Shown piece by piece: positions 57,373 to 64,000 of a DNA stretch of 64,000 bases (its first letter is position 1; every line of letters starts with the position of its first letter). A program made the translations under genes and the position numbers. The stretch is from Spongisporangium articulatum (GTDB lineage Bacteria > Actinomycetota > Actinomycetes > Actinomycetales > Kineosporiaceae). Location: the NCBI RefSeq assembly GCF_044465595.1, contig NZ_JBITLV010000005.1:248001-312000 (forward strand), read 5' to 3'. The notes under the pieces are model-generated. The model was not told where the DNA came from. It did not search any database and saw nothing but the letters and a program-made list of their open reading frames with translations.

Positions 57373-59916
57373 ATGGCGGGGAAGCTGCGGGTCTATCTCG
57401 GCGCCGCCCCGGGCGTCGGGAAGACCTTCCGCATGCTGGACGAGGGGCACCGACGACAGGCCCGGGGCACCGACGTCGTCGTGGCCTACGTCGAGACGCA
57501 CGGTCGGCGCAGAACCGAGGCGCTGGTCGACGGCCTGGAGGTCGTCCCGCGCCTGACCCGGCACCACCGGGGCGTCGCGTTCGAGGAGCTGGACGTCGAC
57601 GCCGTCCTGGCCCGGCGCCCCGAGGTGGCCCTGGTCGACGAACTGGCGCACACCGACGTGCCCGGCGGGCGGCACGAGAAGCGCTGGCAGGACGTCCAGG
57701 AACTGCTGGCCGCGGGAATCGACGTGATCAGCACGGTCAACGTGCAGCACCTGGAGTCGCTCAACGACGTGGTCGAGGAGATCACCGGCGTCCCGCAGCG
57801 GGAGACCGTGCCCGACTCGGTGGTCCGGGCGGCGGAACAGATCGAGCTCGTCGACATGACGCCCGAGGCCCTGCGCCGCCGGATGGCGCACGGCAACATC
57901 TACCCACCGGAGAAGGTCGATGCCGCGCTCGGCAACTACTTCCGCACCGGAAACCTCACCGCGCTGCGCGAACTCGCCCTGCTGTGGCTGGCCGACAAGG
58001 TCGACGACCAGCTCGACGCCTACCGCGCCGAGCACCGGATCGGGCAGAAGTGGGAGGCCCGCGAACGGGTCGTGGTGGCCCTGACCGGCGGTCCGGAGGG
58101 CGACACCCTGGTCCGCCGGGCCAGCCGGATCGCCGACCGCACCAAGGGCTCCGACCTGCACGCCGTGCACGTCACGCGCTCCGACGGGCTGCGCGCGGGA
58201 GAACTCGGCGGCGAGGCCGTGAACCTGGCCCGCCAGCGCAACCTGGTCGAGAACCTCGGCGGCACCTACCACCAGGTGGTCGGCACCGATATCCCTTCTG
58301 CTCTGCTTGATTTCGCGCGGGGCGTGAACGCCACGCAGCTCGTGCTCGGCGCCAGCCGCCGGGGGCGACTGGCTCAACTGTTCTCACCCGGCGTCGGCGT
58401 GAACACCACGGCCGAGTCGGGCGCGATCGACGTCCACATGGTCACCCACGAGAACGTCCGGGCCCGGCGGCGGCCGACCCGGCCGGGCGGTGGACTCAGT
58501 TCCCGCCGCCGGGCGGCCGGTTTCGTGGTGGCGGCTCTCGGGCTGCCGCTGCTCACGGCGGCCCTGCTGCCGCTCCACGAGCACCTGGCGCTGTCGACCG
58601 ACATCCTGGCGTTCCTGATGCTGGTGGTGGCCGTGGCCCTGGTCGGCGGCCTGCTGCCGGCCCTGCTCAGTGCCGTACTGGGTTTCGGCCTGCTGAACTG
58701 GTTCTTCACACCGCCAGTGCACCGGTTCACCATCTCCGAGGCGGAGAACCTCTTCGCGCTGGCCGGTTTCGTGCTGGTCGCGGCCGCCGTCAGCGCGGTC
58801 GTCGACCTCGCCGCCCGACGCACCCGTGAGGCCGCGCGGGCCCGGGCCGAGGCGGCCACCCTGTTCACCCTGGCCGGCAGCGTCCTGGGCGGCGACCAGC
58901 CGTTGACCGCCCTGCTCGCCCAGCTGCGCGAGAGCTTCGGGCTGGACTCCGTCTCCCTGCTGGAGCGGGGCGAGAACGGCTGGCAGCTGGTCGAATGCGT
59001 GGGCGGAACACCCTGCGCGACGCCCAGTGAGGGCGACGCCGAGGTGCGGGCGACGGACGACGTGACCCTCGCCGTCCGCGGAGGCCCGCTCGCCGCCGCC
59101 GACCGGCGCGTCCTCGAGGCGTTCGGTGCCCAGGCCGCGCTGGCCTTGCAGCAGCAACGGCTCAGCGCCGAGGCGGCCCGCGCCACCACCATGACCGAGG
59201 TGGACAAGCTGCGCACGGCCCTGCTCAACGCTGTCGGCCACGACCTGCGCACCCCGCTGGCCTCGGCCACAGCGGCCGTGAGCAGCCTGCGCAGCACCGA
59301 CATCGAGTTCTCCCCGGACGATCGCGCGGAACTGCTGGCCACGGCCGAGGAGTCGCTGGACCGGCTGCGCGCACTGGTCGAGAACCTGCTGGACCTGAGC
59401 CGGCTGCAGGCGGGGGCCCTGGCCATGACCCCGCAGCCGCTCGACGTCGCCGAGGCCGTCGGGACCGCCGTCGCGGAACTCGGCGCGGCCGCGCGGCCGG
59501 TGACGATCGCCGTCCCGGCCGACCTGGACGACGTGAGCGCCGATCCGGGGCTGCTGCAGCGGGCGCTGGTCAACGTGCTGGCGAACGCCCTGCGCTACAG
59601 CGCCCCGGGCCGGCCGCCACTGGTCACGGCCAGCGGCCTGGGCGGCACCGTCGAGATCCGGGTCGTCGACCACGGGCCGGGGGTGCCGGAGCCCGACCGG
59701 GAGCGGATCTTCCAGCCGTTCCAGCGTCTCGGCGACCGCGACAACACCACGGGAGTCGGCCTCGGACTGGCCCTCTCGCGCGGACTGCTGGAGGCGATGG
59801 GCGGCTCGCTGGAACCCGAGACCACCCCCGGCGGCGGCCTGACCATGGTGCTGCGGCTGTCCGGTGTGCCGGCGCCGGCCACCCCCGACGAGCGGATCGA
59901 GGAGGCGCGGCCGTGA
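57373..59916 (+). CDS. kdpD: KdpD, turgor/K+-sensing histidine kinase
   Basis: This 847-aa kinase has the N-terminal KdpD domain with P-loop GAAPGVGKT (10-18) and the signature DELAHTDVPGGRHEKRWQDV. A universal-stress domain covers about 230-360 (VVVALTGGPEGDTLVRRASR), then four membrane helices span about 375-480. A GAF-like region follows, and the kinase core has H623 in LLNAVGHDLRTPLASA, NVLANALRYSAPG and GVGLGLALSRGLLEAMGG. It phosphorylates KdpE when K+ is limiting. It begins after the only gap in the operon. Confidence 0.96.
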   Translation: MAGKLRVYLGAAPGVGKTFRMLDEGHRRQARGTDVVVAYVETHGRRRTEALVDGLEVVPRLTRHHRGVAFEELDVDAVLARRPEVALVDELAHTDVPGGRHEKRWQDVQELLAAGIDVISTVNVQHLESLNDVVEEITGVPQRETVPDSVVRAAEQIELVDMTPEALRRRMAHGNIYPPEKVDAALGNYFRTGNLTALRELALLWLADKVDDQLDAYRAEHRIGQKWEARERVVVALTGGPEGDTLVRRASRIADRTKGSDLHAVHVTRSDGLRAGELGGEAVNLARQRNLVENLGGTYHQVVGTDIPSALLDFARGVNATQLVLGASRRGRLAQLFSPGVGVNTTAESGAIDVHMVTHENVRARRRPTRPGGGLSSRRRAAGFVVAALGLPLLTAALLPLHEHLALSTDILAFLMLVVAVALVGGLLPALLSAVLGFGLLNWFFTPPVHRFTISEAENLFALAGFVLVAAAVSAVVDLAARRTREAARARAEAATLFTLAGSVLGGDQPLTALLAQLRESFGLDSVSLLERGENGWQLVECVGGTPCATPSEGDAEVRATDDVTLAVRGGPLAAADRRVLEAFGAQAALALQQQRLSAEAARATTMTEVDKLRTALLNAVGHDLRTPLASATAAVSSLRSTDIEFSPDDRAELLATAEESLDRLRALVENLLDLSRLQAGALAMTPQPLDVAEAVGTAVAELGAAARPVTIAVPADLDDVSADPGLLQRALVNVLANALRYSAPGRPPLVTASGLGGTVEIRVVDHGPGVPEPDRERIFQPFQRLGDRDNTTGVGLGLALSRGLLEAMGGSLEPETTPGGGLTMVLRLSGVPAPATPDERIEEARP

Positions 59917-60593
59917 AGGTGCTGATCGTCGACGACGAGCCGCAGATCGTGCGGGCCCTGCGGATCAACCTGCTGGCCCGCCAGTACGAGGTCCTCACCG
60001 CCGCAACCGCTTCCGAGGCACTGCGGCTGGCCCGCGCCGAACGTCCGGACCTGGTGGTGCTCGACCTCGGCCTGCCCGACGCCGACGGCGTGGACGTCGT
60101 GAAGCAGCTGAGGGCCTGGACCGACGTCCCGGTGCTGATCCTGTCGGGCCGCCTGGACAGCGGCGCCAAGGTGCAGGCCCTCGACGCGGGCGCCGACGAC
60201 TACGTGACCAAGCCGTTCAGCGTCGACGAGCTGCTGGCCCGGGTACGGGCCGTGACGCGCCGCACGGCGAGCGCCCCGCCCGAGGCGCCGGTGCGCGTGG
60301 GCCGGCACCTGGTCGACTTCACCGAGCGGAAGGTGACGGCGGCCGAGGAGGGGGCCGGCGACGTCCACCTGACCCCGACCGAGTGGCACCTGCTGGAGGT
60401 CCTGGCCCGCAACCCCGGGCGGCTGGTCGCGCAGCGCCAGCTGCTCCAGGAGGTCTGGGGGCCGACGTACCTGACCGAGACGCACTACCTGCGGCAGTAC
60501 CTGAAACACCTACGGCAGAAGCTGGAACCGGAACCGGCGCGGCCCCGGCACCTGATCACCGAACCGGGGATGGGCTACCGCTTCCAGCCGTGA
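59913..60593 (+). CDS. kdpE: KdpE, OmpR-type response regulator of kdp
   Basis: This 226-aa regulator has a receiver domain with VLIVDDEPQIVRALRINLLA, phospho-acceptor D51 in VVLDLGLPDADG, and YVTKPFSVDEL, followed by a winged-helix output domain (HLTPTEWHLLEVLARNPGRL, HYLRQYLKHLRQKLE, EPGMGYRF). It activates kdp transcription. Its GTG overlaps the kdpD stop (GTGA). The last 38 bases overlap the convergent MFS gene. Confidence 0.96.
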   Translation: MKVLIVDDEPQIVRALRINLLARQYEVLTAATASEALRLARAERPDLVVLDLGLPDADGVDVVKQLRAWTDVPVLILSGRLDSGAKVQALDAGADDYVTKPFSVDELLARVRAVTRRTASAPPEAPVRVGRHLVDFTERKVTAAEEGAGDVHLTPTEWHLLEVLARNPGRLVAQRQLLQEVWGPTYLTETHYLRQYLKHLRQKLEPEPARPRHLITEPGMGYRFQP

Positions 60594-61914
60594 CCCCGGC
60601 CGCCCGGGCGGCCCGGACCCGCCGCCGGTACCGCACGATCTGCGCCACCCCGAACGCCCACAGCACGTACTGCGCGGCCATCGCCCAGCGGAAGGCCTCG
60701 GGGGTGTAGGCGCCGGACCCGCCCGGGGAGAGCGCGTCGAGCAGGATGCCGATCACGACGACCACGCTCAGCGTCGCCGTGAAGTTCGCCTGGTTCACGA
60801 TGCCGGTGGCGCTGGCCAGCCGCTCGGCCGGGTTGGAGGTGCGGGCCAGGTCCATCCCGATCAGCGAGGCCGGACCGCCGATGCCGATCACCAGCGCGAA
60901 GGCGACCAGCAGCGGCAGCGGCGCGTCACCCGGCCAGACGAGCACCGTCGTCCAGGCCAGGACGATCGCGGCGACGATGACGAGCGCCGTGGTCGAGCGG
61001 TGGTAGGGCCGCACCGCCATGAGCCAGCCCAGGGCGGGCCCGGCGACCAGCTGGCTGATCACGAGGCAGGTGGCCAGCGCGGCGGCGGTCGAGGGGGCCA
61101 CCCCCTCGCCGCGCACGAGGAACGGGTAACCCCACAGGAGCGCGAACATGGTCGGGCTGAACCCGGTCGTGAAGTGCACCCAGAAGCCGAGTCTCGTGCC
61201 GGGCTGCCGCCACGAGGTGGCCAGGCTGCGCTGGGCCGCGGTCGCCGACAGCGCCGGGCCACGGCGGTACCGCCGGCCCGGTTCGTCGTGGACGACGAGC
61301 AGCAGGGCGGCCAGGAAGACCAGGCCGGGGACGGTGGCGGCGAGGTAGGCGTGGGTCCAGCCGAGTTCGTCCAGGGCCCAGGCCATCGGGATCGCGGCGC
61401 CGATCGCCCCGAACTGGCCGACGACGCCGGTCACCTGCAGCAGGAGGGGCACGCGGCGAGGGGCGAACCACGAGTTCACCAGGCGCAGGACGCTGATGAA
61501 GGTCATCGCGTCGCCCGCGCCGACCAGGACCCGGGCGCCGAGCGCGGCCGGGTAGCTGCCGGCCAGGGCGAACCCGGCCTGCCCGACGATCAGCAGGCAC
61601 AACCCGGTAGTGAGCACGGCCCGCGGCCCGAACCGGTCGACCATCAGGCCGACCGGCACCTGGAGGCCCGCGTAGAGCACCAGCTGGACCATCGTGAAGG
61701 TGGCCAGCTGGGAGGCCGAGATGTGGAACCGGTCGGCGGCGGCCAGGCCGGCGACGGCCAGGGACGAGCGGTTGAAGATCGCGAAGGCGTAGCCGGCCAG
61801 GCCGATCACCCAGATCGGCCAGGCGCTGACCAGCCCGCGGGTATCGCTGTGGACCGCCCAGCGGGAGCTGAGCGCGGGGGTCGGGGCGGCTGTCACCGGG
61901 CGCGGGCCTCTCAC
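60556..61914 (-). CDS. Major facilitator superfamily transporter
   Basis: This 452-aa protein has twelve predicted membrane helices (WPIWVIGLAGYAFAIFNRSS first) and the MFS signature GLMVDRFGPRAVLTTGLCLL between helices 2 and 3. The sequence FNRSSLAVAGLAAADRFHIS fits the sugar-phosphate/organic-acid carrier (ACS/OPA-like) group. Substrate unknown. The GTG at 61914 directly follows a 7-base inverted repeat that may be an operator, leaving little or no leader. Its 3-prime end overlaps kdpE by 38 bases. Confidence 0.88.
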   Translation of the reverse strand: MRGPRPVTAAPTPALSSRWAVHSDTRGLVSAWPIWVIGLAGYAFAIFNRSSLAVAGLAAADRFHISASQLATFTMVQLVLYAGLQVPVGLMVDRFGPRAVLTTGLCLLIVGQAGFALAGSYPAALGARVLVGAGDAMTFISVLRLVNSWFAPRRVPLLLQVTGVVGQFGAIGAAIPMAWALDELGWTHAYLAATVPGLVFLAALLLVVHDEPGRRYRRGPALSATAAQRSLATSWRQPGTRLGFWVHFTTGFSPTMFALLWGYPFLVRGEGVAPSTAAALATCLVISQLVAGPALGWLMAVRPYHRSTTALVIVAAIVLAWTTVLVWPGDAPLPLLVAFALVIGIGGPASLIGMDLARTSNPAERLASATGIVNQANFTATLSVVVVIGILLDALSPGGSGAYTPEAFRWAMAAQYVLWAFGVAQIVRYRRRVRAARAAGVTAGSGSPSPVR

Positions 61915-61935
61915 GCAATTCGTAGGATGAATTGC
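61915..61935. promoter_or_regulatory. Inverted repeat GCAATTC-N7-GAATTGC abutting the MFS start
   Basis: Perfect 7-base arms at 61915-61921 and 61929-61935 flank gtaggat, immediately upstream of the MFS GTG on the minus strand. The AT-rich content in a GC-rich genome suggests a promoter/operator for a dimeric regulator, with a leaderless or very short-leader transcript. Confidence 0.5.
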
Positions 61936-61988
61936 CCAGGGTAGCGCACCACCGGCCGGCCGCCGAGCCGGGTACCGGCGGCCCCGCC

Positions 61989-62042
61989 CGCGGTTACGCG
62001 CTGGTACGAGCGGAAAGTCGGCTGTACCAGCGCGTAACCGCG
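61989..62042 (-). terminator. Long hairpin after the PhyH-family gene
   Basis: Perfect 19-base arms (61989-62007 and 62024-62042, starting cgcggttacgcgctggtac) enclose a 16-base loop, 5 bases after the stop of the leftward dioxygenase gene. Confidence 0.8.
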
Positions 62043-62047
62043 ACAGG

Positions 62048-62914
62048 TCAGCGGGCGGCGTTCTTCACGAACACCTCGCGCCGGCCGTCACCCTCCCGGT
62101 CGCCGGTGAAGTAGCCGCCGCGCACGTGCCGGCGGGTGGCCACGTCGTCCGTGGCCCGGGCCGCGCTGTGCCACAGGAAGGCGTCGTGCAGGATCACGTC
62201 GCCGCGTTCGGTGTAGACCGGGATCTCGCCGCGGATCTTCTCGAACCCGAGCGGCATCGCGAACGGGGGCGCCTCGTCGGTCCAGCCGCCGGTCGGGCGC
62301 GCGTCGTCCGGTACGGGCGCGTTGTTGATGTTCCGGTAGGGCGCGGGCGTCGCCCAGCGATGGCTGCCCGGCACCACCCGCAGGAACCCGTTGGCCGGGC
62401 TGGTGCCGTCGATGTGGAACGTGAACGCGGTCGACGGCCAGAGGTCGAGGTTCGGCGCGGACTGCCAGTCGGAGTGCCAGCCGATGCGCGTGTACCCGGA
62501 CTCCTTGCCCGGCCGGCTGTCCTGGTAGACCACGCCGAACCGGGTGTCGTCGTTCAGCCAGCAGCCCTCGCCGATCAGTTCCCGGACCAGCGCGACCAGC
62601 CGCGGGTCGGTGGCCGCCGCCAGCACGGTCGGCGACAGCTCGTTGACGTACTCGACGTAGTTGGCGAACTTCTCGGCCTTCGCCTCCTCGTCGAGGAACA
62701 CGGTCGAGCCGTAGCGCTCGGGCAGCTCCCCCGCGACCACCTGCTGCTGGGCGCCGACGCACTCGGCCTCCATGCTGGCCATGAGCGACTCGTCGAACAG
62801 GTCGCGCAGGACGACGAAACCGTAGGTGCGGTAGTGCTCGACGGCCTCGGCGACGCGGTCGATCGTGAACACGCCCGGGTCGACGAGCAGGGATCGGGTC
62901 AGGTCGATGGTCAT
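62048..62914 (-). CDS. Phytanoyl-CoA dioxygenase (PhyH)-family Fe(II)/2-oxoglutarate oxygenase
   Basis: This 288-aa double-stranded beta-helix enzyme carries the iron ligands H147 and D149 in RIGWHSDWQSAPN, and a distal His in DVILHDAFLWHSAARAT, with RRHVRGGYF providing the Arg for 2-oxoglutarate. The N-terminus HYRTYGFVVLRDLFD is typical of the family. Substrates range from fatty acyl-CoA to ectoine and secondary metabolites; none is indicated here. ATG 62914 (MTIDLTRSLL) is preferred over upstream Met codons that lie in the divergent promoter region. Confidence 0.87.
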   Translation of the reverse strand: MTIDLTRSLLVDPGVFTIDRVAEAVEHYRTYGFVVLRDLFDESLMASMEAECVGAQQQVVAGELPERYGSTVFLDEEAKAEKFANYVEYVNELSPTVLAAATDPRLVALVRELIGEGCWLNDDTRFGVVYQDSRPGKESGYTRIGWHSDWQSAPNLDLWPSTAFTFHIDGTSPANGFLRVVPGSHRWATPAPYRNINNAPVPDDARPTGGWTDEAPPFAMPLGFEKIRGEIPVYTERGDVILHDAFLWHSAARATDDVATRRHVRGGYFTGDREGDGRREVFVKNAAR

Positions 62915-62993
62915 GTCGTCGCACGCTAGGCGCCCAATGTTGTGGCTGGATGAACTCTGGGCCGTCGCCGCCGACGGGAGTAGCGTCGCGATC

Positions 62994-63773
62994 ATGAGCG
63001 AGCACCTCACGCACGGGTGGGAGCCGGACCTCGCCGACGACGACTCCCTACTGCGGGCCTACGTGCGCGGCAACGCCGTCCGCACGTGCGCGATGGCCGA
63101 ACGCGGCGGCGGCCGCGCGGCCCGGTGGGACGAGGTGACGGCGGCCGACCCGCGCTCGCCGTTCGTGTTCGACAACATGGCCGTGCTGCTGCAGCCGCCC
63201 GAGTACGTCGACCTGCCGTCGGTGGTGGCCCGGCTCGAGGCGTTCTACCCGCCCGAGCGGCACTACTGCTTCCTGTCCCCGTTCCCGACCCCGGACCTGC
63301 GCGACTACGGCTGGCACCTGATGGGCCACCCGCCCGTGATGCTTCGCCCCGCAGGCGGTTCCGCGCCACCGCCCCCGCCGGAGCTGCGGCTGGAGCCGGT
63401 CGACGCGGCCAACGTCGAGGTCTTCCTGACCACGCTGGTCGAGGCCTACCCGGTGCCGTCGGCCCCCGTCGCGCAGGTCGCGCCGGCCTGGCTGGCCGAC
63501 GATCTGAAGCTGTTCATCGGCTACGTGGGCGACGAACCCGTCGGGACGGCGGGCGCCCGGCTCGGGCACGGGATCGTGGACGTCGAGTGGGTGTCCACCT
63601 ATCCGCGCTTCCGCGGGCGCGGGTACGGTGCGGCGCTCACCTGGGCGGCCACGCTGGCCTCCCCGGGTGACCCGGCGATGTTGATCGCCTCGGACGACGG
63701 GCAGCCGGTCTACGAGCGGATGGGTTACCTGCGGCTGCTGCGGATGACCCTGTGGCACCGCCCGCCGCGCTGA
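62994..63773 (+). CDS. GNAT-family N-acetyltransferase
   Basis: The C-terminal half (about residues 125-255) is a GNAT domain: LRLEPVDAANVEVFLTTLVE, KLFIGYVGDEPVGTAGARLG, VSTYPRFRGRGYGAALTWAA with the acetyl-CoA-binding R/QxxGxG loop, and QPVYERMGYLRLLRMTLWH. The N-terminal 120 residues form an additional helical domain. The acceptor is unknown. ATG 62994 (MSEHLTHGWEPD) is chosen because longer frames run into the divergent dioxygenase promoter. It ends 4 bases before the convergent monooxygenase gene. Confidence 0.85.
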   Translation: MSEHLTHGWEPDLADDDSLLRAYVRGNAVRTCAMAERGGGRAARWDEVTAADPRSPFVFDNMAVLLQPPEYVDLPSVVARLEAFYPPERHYCFLSPFPTPDLRDYGWHLMGHPPVMLRPAGGSAPPPPPELRLEPVDAANVEVFLTTLVEAYPVPSAPVAQVAPAWLADDLKLFIGYVGDEPVGTAGARLGHGIVDVEWVSTYPRFRGRGYGAALTWAATLASPGDPAMLIASDDGQPVYERMGYLRLLRMTLWHRPPR

Positions 63774-63777
63774 GCGT

Positions 63778-64000
63778 TCACTCGCCGAGCGCGGCCCGGA
63801 CCCTCGGGACCACCTCGGTGCCGTACAGCTCGATGCAGCGCATCAACTGTCGGTGCGGCATCGGGCCGTTGGCGTACTTGAGGTCGAACCGCCTGGCGCC
63901 CAGCACCTTCAGCGTCTCGACCAGCTTCGCCGCCACCGTCTCGGGGCTGCCCACGTAGAGCGCACCGTTCTCGATCTCGTCGTCGTACTGCGCGCGGGTC
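63778..64000 (-). CDS. Luciferase-like flavin-dependent monooxygenase, C-terminal fragment (cut by the window edge)
   Basis: Only the last 73 residues are present: YDDEIENGALYVGSPETVAA, then KLVETLKVLGARRFDLKYAN and ALGE before the stop. The phrase (A/L)YVGSPETVAxKL is a hallmark of the C-terminal end of LLM-class F420- or FMN-dependent oxidoreductases. The start and the flavin site lie beyond base 64000. The cofactor cannot be decided from this part. Confidence 0.8.
   Translation of the reverse strand, partial: TRAQYDDEIENGALYVGSPETVAAKLVETLKVLGARRFDLKYANGPMPHRQLMRCIELYGTEVVPRVRAALGE

Overview
This 64 kb window comes from a very GC-rich actinomycete chromosome. GTG starts, leaderless-looking genes and 1- to 4-base gene overlaps are common. 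Gene content is typical of Actinobacteria: a MocR regulator, an LCP cell-wall ligase, cystathionine beta-synthase, a DUF4190 plus septum-formation protein, a TIGR02569-like kinase-fold protein, a probable futalosine-pathway deaminase, and a kdpF-kdpA-kdpB-kdpC-kdpD-kdpE locus. The style resembles Frankineae/Cryptosporangium-like filamentous actinomycetes, but the genus is inference. I see no rRNA, tRNA, CRISPR array, phage or intact insertion sequence. It reads as ordinary chromosome with one expanded accessory block.

Layout. 1-5.6 kb: a small membrane peptide divergent from a MocR regulator, then msrA, a kinase-fold/MerR pair, and small genes. 5.6-22.2 kb: the most unusual region. Six secreted FG-GAP (integrin-alpha-like beta-propeller) paralogues occur here, the last three translationally coupled. 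They surround or follow a sucrase/ferredoxin-like gene, a VapBC toxin-antitoxin pair, a MoxR/chelatase-type AAA ATPase, an MTHFR-like gene and an unknown 432-aa protein. The block ends in the VWA-domain protein that normally partners the AAA ATPase. 22-27.6 kb: an LCP protein, convergent with a four-gene signalling cluster (receiver, PAS histidine kinase, receiver, receiver-PAS-kinase).

27.7-35 kb: cystathionine beta-synthase, a Gly-rich wall or membrane protein, a XRE regulator, a thiolase, an SGNH hydrolase and a secreted matrixin-type metalloprotease. 35-41 kb: a leftward gamma-glutamylation catabolic operon (glutamine-synthetase-like ligase, aldehyde dehydrogenase, SDR, gamma-Glu hydrolase, small protein), preceded by an APS kinase fused to a degenerate ATP-sulfurylase-like N-terminus and a secreted phytase-like protein. 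42.8-50 kb: a Bax-inhibitor-like protein, a zinc-ribbon membrane protein, a TPR protein, a lipoprotein, a TetR/thiolase divergent pair with clear palindromic operators, and an MFS-like carrier.

50-64 kb: a septum-formation-type protein, bluB overlapping a probable aminodeoxyfutalosine deaminase, the complete kdp potassium-uptake operon with an extra 27-aa membrane peptide in front of kdpF, an MFS transporter, a phytanoyl-CoA-dioxygenase-family protein, an acetyltransferase, and the C-terminal end of a luciferase-like monooxygenase cut by the window edge.

In how the genes work together, the clearest units are kdp (K+ uptake plus its two-component control), the gamma-glutamylation operon, TetR-thiolase, VapBC, and the FG-GAP/AAA/VWA block. 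The last is the best candidate for an undescribed system. A short TGATCATG-centred intergenic motif recurs at four places and is also worth following.
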